DNA of 64,000 nt from the NCBI RefSeq assembly GCF_051020985.1, contig NC_134999.1, positions 20,403,660 through 20,467,659 of the forward strand. Direction: 5' to 3'. Numbering within the stretch: position 1 is the stretch's first letter; each line of letters begins with the position of its first letter. The DNA is from Nomia melanderi (Eukaryota; Arthropoda; Insecta; Hymenoptera; Halictidae). The position numbers were made by a program, and so were the translations under genes. The notes beneath the pieces are model-generated. The model was not told the origin of the DNA and searched no databases. It saw nothing but the letters and a program-made list of their open reading frames with translations. Positions 43,794-53,934 of this stretch are shown here, one piece after another.

Positions 43794-43983
43794 TTAACAC
43801 ATTGAGCGCCGGCAACATATCTCATCAATGAGTAGCCAAAAAAAATATTCAAAACATTATACATTTTCGTAAAATAGTACATTTTAATTGCATATTCGTC
43901 ATAATGCGCATTATTGCGGGGCCAGCGCTCAAGCGATAGACTCATAATCCCGCGTTTTGGGGGGCCGGCGCTCAATGCGTTAA
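43794..43983. mobile_element. Family E TTAA MITE, complete
   Basis: Left end TTAACACATTGAGCGCCGGC; right end GCCGGCGCTCAATGCGTTAA; 190 bp. It lies between the probable receptor polyadenylation site and the aldehyde dehydrogenase gene. Confidence 0.92.
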
Positions 43984-44395
43984 AAGCGAAAAAGTTGAAC
44001 GTAATTCAAGCTCCGCCAATTAAACGGAGAATCGAATCAGTTGCCGCGACCGCTGCTGGCATCTGCACCAGTAACGTACGAACCCCTTCGAGTGCCTAAC
44101 CTAATCTCAGCCCGGAATATTCGCAAGCGTTTCGCTCGCAACGGTTACAGCGATGCTCTGAACCGGTTATGTACGTTACTGTGCGCGAAACGATCAATTT
44201 AAGAATTTGCTCGCAAGCGAAGCGTTTCGCGCATCCGTGAGCAGTCGTCGCGGCGCATCGTCGTTTCAACGAGCGCCGATAACAGTATCTGGCCGACCGA
44301 CGATCTTGTCAGTCACGTCGGACGCCTTTGTCGAAGCAATTCACTGGAGCCGAGTCCACGAAAAATCGTGAGCCGTTCGAAAAGCAATCGCCATC
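43984..44395 (+). promoter_or_regulatory. Probable aldehyde dehydrogenase promoter region
   Basis: CpG-rich, MITE-free sequence directly upstream of the start codon. TCGCAAGCG occurs at about 44131 and 44211, each next to GCGTTTCGC, as two similarly built clusters 80 bp apart. No TATA box recognised. Regulatory function is inferred from position only. Confidence 0.4.
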
Positions 44396-47300
44396 ATGCT
44401 GCGATCGTTTAGGAAATTACGCTTGTCCCGGGGTTTCGCAACGGCGGCAAGCGTGCCGGCACCGGAAACCAATCCGTCCATCATGTATACCGGCGTAAGT
44501 ATGGGCGTCGTCTTTTTCTGAACAGAAGAATGTACACGGCAAACACACGACGAATATAAACGCTGCGGTATTTAGAATCTGGCGTAAGCGTGGCCGAGTA
44601 ATTGGTCAATGTTAACGTTTTACGATCAACCGATTTACATCACGACTCTAATTATAAAACCTGTTTTATACCGCGAAGATCGGGACGAGTAATGTCGAGT
44701 CTGTAGTTTGGCTTAAGTATTTCCTATTCGGCTTTATTATTAGCTAATTGTACAATTTCAGAATGGCGAATGGTGCAAAGTAATTTTAGAATTATCAGTT
44801 ATTCGTGAGAGATTATCTTTAACACTAGAACTACCAGTCAAAATGACTGGTTTCGATTTTGTTTAGCAATTATTGGTATCTTCGAAGCATTGAATGTTCG
44901 AAATGATTCTGAAAAGAAATAGTTTCACTAGAGTACTGTAATGAATGTCTGAAGAAACTGAAAGTAATCTATTGTTACAATTTTTAATTTAATTTCTTAA
45001 CACTTCCAGCGATTAAATCTGTAAACAACTAGTCATCCCGGGAGACGCGATTAATTGTTTCAATTGATATTGGAGGAAGATTGTTTTATGTAACACTGTA
45101 TTCGCGGAAATTATTCGAAAATCGCCGGTAGGCGTATCGTTCGGTACACGGTTGCAAACGATACGAATCTTCGGTTTAGAGGACAACTTTCAAAACACGT
45201 CGCCGTTGTACGAAGAAGAAAAAATATTTGCAATATTTGTTTTTGTATTTCTTTGACACTTATTTCTGTTCCCGTCGTGTTAGAGTTGAACTTGAAGATA
45301 CACACGTTGTCGGAAATTCATTGTATTCAAAATAACGGTAACACGCGCATTGTTCACGGCTGTTGCATCAAGTACACGAAGCATATGTTAATCATATACT
45401 AAACAACAATTAGCAATTCCACCGTCATTTTAAGAAATTTAGATACTTACAATATGATAGACACTCCCTATCTTATCTTCTCGCGAAATACACACCGAGG
45501 GTATCAATACAACCTCTTAAACGGTTATCTATATACTCCACGAAGATGAATATGTACATTTTGATACAAAACAGATATTAAATTGCGTAATATTATCAAC
45601 GCGTAATAGTTTGCAATCCACGTGTTAATTTCCAGTAATACGTTAAGCTAGACACACTTTCCAATGAAACAAATTTGAAAAGAATTCTTTAGCTCTTCGA
45701 CTGTACTTCTACCCTAAGACTGACTCCACTATGGTGTCCAACAGGGGATCATTCTCCATCGCAACTGAAATTGAAAGTAAACTAGAAGTCAACGATAACG
45801 TTGTAGATTTTCATCGATAACGAATGGCACCGATCGAAATCGGGCAAAACCTTCCCCACTTTGAACCCAGCAACCGGAGAGACGATCGCTGAAGTTCAAG
45901 AAGGCAGCGCGGCGGACATAGATGAGGCGGTGAAGGCAGCTAACAAGGCATTCAAACTCGGTTCACCATGGAGGACCATGGACGCTTCTCGGCGCGGCGT
46001 CCTCTTAAACAAATTGGCCGATTTGTTGGAGCGAGACCGTACTTATCTCGCGGTAAGGATTTATTAACACTTTGCACTCAACAATATTTTTCATGAAAAA
46101 TATTCATTACTTTCTGACTAAGTATCGACGATATTTTTCGCAACACAATTGATTATCTTATATAGATTAAGAGACAGAATTATTTTACTTCGATGTTTTA
46201 TGTGTTGATTTAACACTAGATTTACAGACATTTATTATAATTCATTCTATTGTTCCCAGAAAGATTGATGTTCCTCCGTTTAGATCTAGGAAATCAAATG
46301 TTTAAAAATGTATTATTAGGAACCAAAATCACGTAATTGAATCAATCAACATCGACCCGAACATTTACCAAATAAAGTCTATAAAATTCAATATGAGTCA
46401 GATTGGCTCGTTTTTAGATTATAATACAGAAATGTTCTCAAGCGATCATCGTTTAAATAAGTGAACTATGGTAACTCGGTTTAGTTGAGTCATCGGTGAC
46501 CCCCACGACATTCAACGTTAATTTATCATTTAAAAAATCGTATGGCGAAATTCCTTATGGCACAGACGTGTTAATAAATGCTTTCAGTCGTTAGAAACGT
46601 TGGACAACGGTAAACCCTATTCTGCGGCGTACGGTTTCGACGTAGGCGCGAGCGTGGCGACGCTGAGATACTACGCAGGATGGGCTGACAAAAATCACGG
46701 TCAGGTAATTCCCATGGATGGGCAATACTTGGCTTATACTCGTCACGAGCCGGTGGGTGTCTGCGGTCAAATCATTCCATGGAACTTTCCTCTTCTAATG
46801 ATGGCTTGGAAATTAGCACCTGCTCTGGCTACAGGTATACATCATCGTCAACGTTCACTGATCAAGAACCTGATTATCTAGTTTGATAATTGTATGACTG
46901 AGTTACTTGTCGTCCTTTACAGGAAACGTTATCGTCTTGAAGCCCGCGGAACAGACGCCGTTGACGGCTTTGTACATGGCTCAGTTGACCAAGGAAGCTG
47001 GATTTCCTAGCGGAGTCGTGAACGTGGTCCCCGGCTTTGGCAGTGCTGGGGCTGCGCTGGTCGCTCACAACGACGTCGACAAAATTGCGTTCACAGGCTC
47101 GACCGAGGTCGGGCAGCTGATCAAGAAAGAAGCTGCGACGAGCAATCTGAAGCGAACCACGCTGGAACTGGGCGGGAAGTCACCTAATATAATCTTGAGG
47201 GACTCCGATCTCGATACCGCCGTGGAAACGGCTCACTTTGGCCTGTTCTTCAACATGGTAAGAAGATTCTCGTTGATGAAATTGTTGTCTAACCCTTTGC

Positions 47301-48575
47301 ACTCGGAAGCTTTTCACTAGAGACATGTGTAAATTAAGAAACATCTATTTTATAGAAATATTTCATATACTGATGCATTATACAATACTTAATATTACGT
47401 ATAATATTTGGGAATTTTGTGATATCAAATCAAATGGTGACCGAGAGTCATCTTCCGAGTGCAAAGGGTTAACCCTTAGCACTCCAGATGGTTTTGTAAT
47501 CTGTCAGCAACTGCTGATTTTTATGGTATCTCTAGTGAAAATGAAAAATGTTATAACATACCTTCGATCTTTAAATAAAAATCTAATAATTGATAATAGA
47601 AAATCTAATAATATTAGGATAATTTCTTGAATTCATTAAAATATTTAATATTATAACCGGTGCAGTATTGGAGCCTACGAAGTTCAACTTAAATGAGTTG
47701 TTTATAGTCGTTGCAATGAACATTCAACATTCTGCGTCTCATTCCTCATTCTTTCCTTCAGGGCCAGTGTTGCTGCGCCGGATCGAGGACCTTCGTCGAA
47801 GACAGTATTTACGACGAGTTCGTGGAGAAGAGCGCCGCGCGAGCTAAATCCAGGGTCGTCGGCAATCCATTCGACTTGAACGTGGAACAAGGCCCACAGG
47901 TACCGACGAAATGGAACGCGACGTTTGGACGACGCTGATTTCTTTCTTGCATTTGACAGATCGATCAGGAGCAAACGGAGAAGATCATGTCCCTGATCGG
48001 TGAGGGTAAAAAGCAAGGAGCGAAACTGGTGTCTGGCGGATCGCGCGTCGGTGATAAGGGTTACTACGTCGAACCGACGGTATTTGCCGACGTGACTGAT
48101 GACATGACCATTGCTAAACAAGAGGTAGTGTATTAAATAGTGTAACAGACTGTAAGTTGAACGCAATGTTAAACGAACACCGTTGTTATGGAAATGATTG
48201 CAGATTTTTGGGCCGGTCCAGCAAATTCTGAAGTTCAGCAGTTTGAACGAAGTAATTAACCGGGCGAACGCCACTGACTACGGATTGGCAGCGGCGGTTT
48301 TCACGAAGGACATCGACAAGGCGAATTACATCGTGCAAGGTCTTCGAGCGGGTACCGTTTGGTAAGTATCTCGAGAAACGATTCTCCCTGGAATCAGTTC
48401 TCTTATAATCGGTATATGTTGTTTCAGGGTGAACACGTACAACAGTTTGGCGCCGCAAGTGCCGTTCGGTGGTTTCAAAATGTCAGGACACGGAAGGGAG
48501 CAGGGCTCGTACGGTCTCGAAGCGTACACCGAGGTCAAAAGTGTGATAATCAAAGTTAAACAAAAGAATAGTTAA
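44396..48575 (+). CDS. Aldh: Aldehyde dehydrogenase, mitochondrial (ALDH2 type)
   Basis: NAD-dependent oxidation of aldehydes to carboxylic acids in the mitochondrial matrix. Exons: 44396-44494, 45807-46052, 46588-46834, 46923-47257, 47762-47899, 47960-48124, 48204-48361, 48428-48575. They total 512 codons including stop (511 aa, usual for the precursor). The first exon encodes an arginine-rich, acid-free N-terminus (MLRSFRKLRLSRGFATAAS), a mitochondrial targeting pattern. Catalytic residues are present: Asn181 in IIPWNFP, Glu279 in TLELGGKSPN, and nucleophile Cys313 in GQCCCAGSRTF, with the Glu-Cys spacing of 34 found in the family. The C-terminus PFGGFKMSGHGRE is also typical. All exon joins are in phase. 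Introns 1, 2 and 4 contain TTAA MITEs. The gene appears intact. Confidence 0.96.
44820..45000. mobile_element. Family C TTAA MITE, right end lost
   Basis: Left end TTAACACTAGAACTACCAG followed by the short palindrome AGTCAAAATGACTGG. The interior matches 2422. It fades near 45000. Intron 1 of aldehyde dehydrogenase. Confidence 0.65.
46063..46412. mobile_element. Family A left part followed by a family K fragment
   Basis: A family A left end (TTAACACTTTGCACTCAAC) lies at 46065, and a family K left end (TTAACACTAGATTTACAG) at 46210, whose interior runs to ATTCAATATGAGTCAG near 46400. Neither has an intact right end. A family B right-end piece (ACATTCAACGTTAA) ends near 46520. Intron 2 of aldehyde dehydrogenase. 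Confidence 0.65.
47289..47472. mobile_element. Family A MITE in aldehyde dehydrogenase intron 4
   Basis: Left end TCTAACCCTTTGCACTCGGA with a changed target; right end CCGAGTGCAAAGGGTTAA; about 184 bp, shorter than most family A copies. Confidence 0.82.
47469..47692. mobile_element. Family D TTAA MITE chained to family A
   Basis: Left end TTAACCCTTAGCACTCCAG on the shared TTAA; right end AGCCTACGAAGTTCAACTTAA; 224 bp. It ends about 70 bp before the exon carrying the catalytic cysteine. Confidence 0.8.
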
Positions 48576-48895
48576 ACTAAACGACCCTCGCGTTTGTAAA
48601 TTTTATGAGAATGAAGGGAGGTGAACTACGGATAGAGTTACGATCAGATTTTTATACTTTAAAATATACTTTTAAGGAAACCATGCCAGCAACGCTGCGA
48701 TCACACAGTTGCGTGTTTATATAAATAGTCGATGTATTTTTGTACACATTTCGTTTGACATTGTTGACGATAGAAACGTAGATAATGTCGCACAACCGAG
48801 GAAACGAGTGACAGAACGAAGATTAAACAGTAAGCTTCCAATCTTATTATACAATTTACAAAAGTAGCATCAATAAATAACTTTATTTCTTTAGT
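48576..48895 (+). other. Probable aldehyde dehydrogenase 3' UTR
   Basis: AT-rich sequence after the stop codon, with CAATAAATAACTTTATT near 48872 as the likely polyadenylation signal. The next gene converges on the opposite strand and ends at 49021. Confidence 0.55.
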
Positions 48896-49020
48896 CTTGT
48901 TTATCCGCGATATCTACATTCCTAAATAATTATGAATAGACTGAGATAACGTAAGTATTACATAATAATATGTACATGTGCACGGAGAACTTACAATGAC
49001 GCCGAGGGGATCGTCGAGGG

Positions 49021-52000
49021 CTAAGTATATTCGCACATGTGCCCGCAACCGGTCGGGCACTGACGATTGCAGCGGAACCACTCGCTCATGTGCAGAACAT
49101 GTCCGCCATGTGTACACCCTTGGCACCACGCGTACATTCCTCGCACCACCTGATAACCATAGAATTCGTGTTTCATACAAAAGACATAAATAATACTACC
49201 TAAAGCGATGACATTTGACAAGATGCAATAATAATAGAACAATTCAATGAAATAATTTGATATGTTTCTTTCATTTTGTGTATTTTGCTACGCGAAATCG
49301 TGCAGCATTCAACGCGTTAAAAATAGTGTCATCTTACTTGGTGGCAAACGGAACAAAGTGCATGATGCGACGAATGACATCGGTCGCATAGCCATGCCGC
49401 TCTCTGCAATGGTTTCGTGCAAGCCAAGCAACACGCGTGTATTACTGTCGATTGCTGGTTCAATTGCGAGACACTGGGGATCCAAACTGACTGGATTATC
49501 TGTGAACATATGATGTTTGAATATTTGATGATGAATATATTGCTATTCCCCATCCTAATTGTTATTTAACCCTCTGTGGGCCCATGTAACTTTGAAGTCA
49601 CATATCAGTATATTGGCATCTTGTTGATTTATTTTTGTTTGCATTCAAAGTGGTAAATAAAATGAGGTAATCGATTAACTGCAACTTTTATACGCTCAGG
49701 CGTGAAAGTTTAACGTCATTGTAACTTGAAAGTTACGAAATATGTTCGTTTGATGAAATTATGGAAACTATTGAATACATTGTTCATTCGTATTCATATG
49801 TGGATATTTATTAACTTTGTACTGCATAGATTTTGTTATAATCGTGAACAAAAATTCGGCCCATAGAGGTTAATCAAATATTCTTTAAATATGGGATATG
49901 AAAGGCTGACTAACCTGTGTAGCTACGTTCCAAAGTTTAAACCTCGCAAGCATGTCTAAATACTCTAGTATCCAATGTTCTTGAACAGCTGTTTCAATGT
50001 TCAAGTTCTTTCGCTTCTCACCTAACGCTATCAGAATCGACGCAGATGTTTGTATGTCTCTGAGGGCTGCGTGATGTTTCAACGCTTCCTCGATTAAATT
50101 CGTCGGGTCCCAAAATTGTGGTTTCGGTATGTTCGAAACGGTTAATTGACTCGGTTGATCCTCGATCATCAACGAAGCACAGTCCTCGTTAATATCTGGT
50201 GGGTGATTAGGGAATTGTTCTGGTGGCGGAGATCTGTCTTTTATCTCGTGTCGCAGGGGAAACGCCTCTTTGGATAATGTCCAGTCGTTATCGTTGTTCA
50301 TTATATTATGTACGTAACTGGAAGTATATTCCATCGTCATTGGTTCAAATTCACTTTCACCGAACAAGAAATCCCCTTTCGATGAGCCTTTGTTGTCGAT
50401 GAACGTTCGTTTGTAGCTGTAAGTTTATATTGCAGTAGATAGCAATATTAGCGTGTAAAGTTTAGAAGTTTACCTGGGTAACAAAGACCCTATAGAATGC
50501 TGGTTTTCTGGTGTTTCGTCAGTCTCGGTCTCGTCATCGCCTCCGCTAGTCGCTCCTGTTACTTCTCCTTGCAACGATTTCACGTCGTTCTCGTGTCCTT
50601 CGAAGTAAGTATCATTGAGAATCATTGAACAATCCTGTTTACATCCTTCAAGATATGAAGATATCTGTACCTGCATTCAGCTGATCTATGTTAGGTCCAA
50701 TCGTAATCTGTGCTAAGTTCAATGTGTTTACGATATCCTCCTTAGAAGCAGTTGGAGGTGTTTTCAAAATAGATCCCATAGGATTGGCATATAAAGTTTT
50801 TATGATACTCCAAACTGTACTGATCTGATTGAAATCATTAATCGTATTAGAGCAAGCGCAGGATAGAGTTTTGTTAAGCAGTCACTTACATCATTTCTAC
50901 CAGCGTTTCTCGCAACCCCGGCATTATGATCGCAAATGTCATTTAATCTCCCAGACAGCAAGTAACCCTCTGCGCACGCCTTGAACCATTTTGGCTCCCG
51001 TGGTACGCTTATAGTAAATCTATGCATTACGCTGGATGCCATGCAAAATGTATCATTCGTTGCAACTGCCTTTCTACAAAGAAATGTCAACTGATGTCTC
51101 GTGTTCCCGTTTTATAAGCTTTTGCGAAATTGGGTTCATTTATACGGCGAATTTATTAACCTCATTATATTAGTGAACTGTTTCATTGCGGTTGTAACAT
51201 GAACATTTACTTTACAAGCATATGCAATATCTCCTTTCGGATTCAATGCAATACCTTGTGGATTCGCTTTACTTGCTGGTCTAGTAGCATCGTTGAACAC
51301 ATGATGATACAAAGTACAGTCCTGCATTAGTAACGATTTATTAATGTATTATAGTACCGTCGTCAATCCTTCAAATTTTCTATTATTCTTTTCCCGTGAA
51401 AATTACCCTGCTAGTCGATAAAAATGATTGTGGATTGCCTCTCCATGCTACACCGGTCGGAACGTCTTTATGCTCGTTGAAACTTGCGAATGGAATATAT
51501 GGTCTACGTATATCCCATACATTTATGCTACAGTCTACAACAAGAGCGCAACTGGATATATGATATTTTCTTTGAGGCCTCCATTTTATACGGCCTACCG
51601 ATGCTATGGTATGTATGACATAATCGCAACTGGGTTTACCCGAAAGATCCCACACCTAGGTACGAAGTTTCAAAAGGAAAGTAGTTGATAAACGGTGGTT
51701 CTGTGATAATATGGAACATGAAGAAATACCTTTATAGTTTTATCTCTGGAAGCAGTTGCAAGCCATGTAGTTTCAGGGTGCCAATCACATGCAAATATAG
51801 GACCACTATGAGCGGTAAAATGTTGGAAATAACGATCTGGTTTACGCAAATCCCATTGCTGAACATGTCCATTTTCAGAAACAGCAGCAAATGTATGTGG
51901 AGAGTGAGGACAGAATTGTACATCGCGTACAGATTCTGTGTTACTGAAATTATTGATATTCTCTAATGCTTTTCATTATGAAACTTTCCAATACTAGAAA

Positions 52001-52658
52001 AATTAAAAGATCAAAGCTAATTACCTATAAAAGGTCCTAGCAGCTTCTTTTATTCTTAGATCGAAACACTTCATAGTACCATCTTGAGAACCAGATATGA
52101 GCCACATAGGTTCAGTCATATGAAAACTTACTTTATTTACAGTCCTTTTATGATCAATAAAGACATGTTCCTGCTTGGATCTTGACGATTTATTTAAATT
52201 CCATACTACCACTGCACCGTTTGTGGCTGCAGTTGCCAATATATGATCTAAATACCATAAGTATTATGAAACATTTGTTAATTGTTCTTATACATGTATC
52301 TATTTTACTTTGTATTTACATATGTTCAATATAATTTTTATAAATTATATAGTGTTAACTTACCATCTATTAAATTCCATGCTACATCGTTACAAGAAAA
52401 ATTTAAATTCAAGTTTTTTCCAACACGTAGATTACAAGCCTCTTCGAACCTATCTTCCAATAATGTAAATATTTTAAAAACTGCAATAAAAAAATAGTAA
52501 CTTATCATTATTGATAACAAAACAACACAAAATATTACTTATTTAGAAGCTATCAAATTACCATTACGTCCTGCTATAACAACTTGACTATTGTCTTTGT
52601 TCAGTGCCAATGCATTTGCTGGACCTTCTTGAGTAATGCAAACAGTCTTAGAAATCAT
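49021..52658 (-). CDS. Wdr24: WD repeat protein 24, GATOR2 complex subunit
   Basis: GATOR2 component that, with Mio, Seh1, Sec13 and Wdr59, promotes TORC1 signalling at the lysosome in response to amino acids. Minus-strand exons: 52658-52562, 52480-52364, 52247-52025, 51943-51730, 51655-51407, 51321-51161, 51073-50890, 50824-50732, 50670-50474, 50416-49915, 49499-49338, 49149-49021. All in phase, 775 aa plus stop (human about 790). The start ATG follows an upstream in-frame stop. Seen: N-terminal WD40 propeller (TAATNGAVVVWNL, SGSQDGTMKCFDLR, ATASRDKTIKVWDLSG), a conserved middle block (EAFPLRHEIKD), an alpha-solenoid part (TQ-like QEHWILEYLDML) and a C-terminal cysteine-rich RING-type region (CLACTKP, CDRCHSS, CSVCHQ, WCQGCTHGGH, CGHMCEYT). 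The 50731-50671 intron (61 bp) is my choice to resolve a frame change and is less certain. Confidence 0.93.
49155..49320. mobile_element. Left-truncated family B MITE filling a Wdr24 intron
   Basis: The interior ACAATTCAATGAAATAATTTGAT and right end GCAGCATTCAACGCGTTAA match family B at 32200-32438. The intron is 49337-49150, so the element makes up nearly all of it. Confidence 0.75.
49566..49873. mobile_element. Family H TTAA MITE in a Wdr24 intron
   Basis: Left end TTAACCCTCTGTGGGCCC; right end CGGCCCATAGAGGTTAA; 308 bp. It shares the left subterminal GTAACTTTGAAGTCAC with 7047-7332. Confidence 0.88.
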
Positions 52659-53141
52659 TTCGGAGTTCTCTGAGTTTGTAACAGGTCATAGCACGCCAGT
52701 TCTGGGTTTACCAAATGCAATCATTCGGTAAGTAACAGTTACTCCATAATTAGACAGAATCAATAATGAACACGTATAAATTGAAAGACAAATCCATACA
52801 TTCCTAAATTAGTATGCAGAATAAAATGCTCACAATGTTGTTTTCGGGTTGCAGTCTTTGCTTACGAAAAGATAAGACAGGTAATAATCATAGATTTAAG
52901 TGTTGTATTCTGTCAGTTTCTGCAACCACCGGTCGGTATCATTTATCTATCAGTTTAAGGCTTTCACAACGGATGGCGCCTGACGACAATGACTTTAAAA
53001 AGAGGGTATTCATCATGGTTGCCAAGCAACAGCATGTAAACAAAAACACAATTTCTTATGATTTTGAAGTTTTTGCTAGAAGAAATAGATTATTTTAGTT
53101 GAAAGGAATCTGTAAGTATATGGTGAATTGCACTTTATAAA
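52659..53141. promoter_or_regulatory. Divergent promoter region, Wdr24 and the NATD1-like gene
   Basis: 483 bp separates the two start codons, which point away from each other. The sequence is AT-rich with no MITE. A short plus frame at 52814-53098 might include untranslated exon sequence of the downstream gene, but no protein similarity was seen. Function inferred from position. Confidence 0.45.
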
Positions 53142-53823
53142 ATGTGTGTTTCATATCGCACTCATTTATTTCGATATTGTATATATTGTACTTTCAATCA
53201 AATTAAAAGAAATCATTATGCAAGGTTCTATTCTAATTACACTGTCCATCATAATGAAAAACGTGGTCTTTTCTACGTAAAACTGGATGACAAGTGTAAG
53301 ACATACTACTTGAGCAATCATAATTTAATGTCATTCTAATTTATATAATAAGAGTACATGGATTCGTATAGAACATTCTTCATTGTGCCTTCTTTAACTG
53401 TTTATTAATGTAACTAATCTTTCCTTTTTTACTAGTAAGAGCTGTACTACAATATGTAGCAGATGGAAGAGTTTTAGATATGCAAAGTATTAACGTACCA
53501 TACAGATACACAGGACATGGTTTAGCAAGATTACTTGCAGAGGTACAATCAATTTTTCTAATATTTATTGTTATACATGGAATTTGATATCATAAATTAC
53601 ATCTAAATTATATTTCCAGACTGCATTTACGTATGCCATACTAAATCATTACTATATGTTCTTAACATGTGAATATATGCAAAAGTATTACCTTGCAATT
53701 AAGAATCCTGATCTTGAGGAGCTTGTTGTTGGACCACAGAATATATTAGAAGGATTTGGTTCAGAACCATTAGATCCGAATATTATTTATGAACTACCGG
53801 ATCCTGAAGATTTTTCAATATAA
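53142..53823 (+). CDS. NATD1-like GNAT-fold acetyltransferase domain protein
   Basis: Small protein of the NATD1 (GTLF3B) family, a compact GNAT-type domain whose substrate is not well established. Exons 53142-53295, 53436-53542 and 53620-53823, in phase, 154 aa. Seen: HHNEKRGLFYVKLDDK (first strand region), AVLQYVADGRVLDMQSINVP, then the acetyl-CoA-binding-type loop YRYTGHGLARLL (R-x-x-G-x-G/A pattern), and LTCEYMQKYY near the end, each aligning with the human protein. The first 35 residues are rich in Arg, Tyr and Cys without acids and end RNHYARFYSN, which could be a mitochondrial presequence. The start is the only upstream ATG in frame in this exon. AATAAA repeats at about 53867-53880 are the likely polyadenylation signal, just before the next gene. 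Confidence 0.85.
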
Positions 53824-53934
53824 TCTATTTAATATTTTTATTACAATGATTATTCAAATTTTATGAAATAAATAAATAAATCAACTACATATTTTAATTG
53901 CATTTATATAATCTACATTCTATTCATTTATAAA

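Noticed and set aside
52814..53098. 94-codon frame as an upstream coding exon of the NATD1-like gene
   Set aside because: No similarity and no in-phase splice to the conserved exon was evident; kept as possible 5' UTR only.
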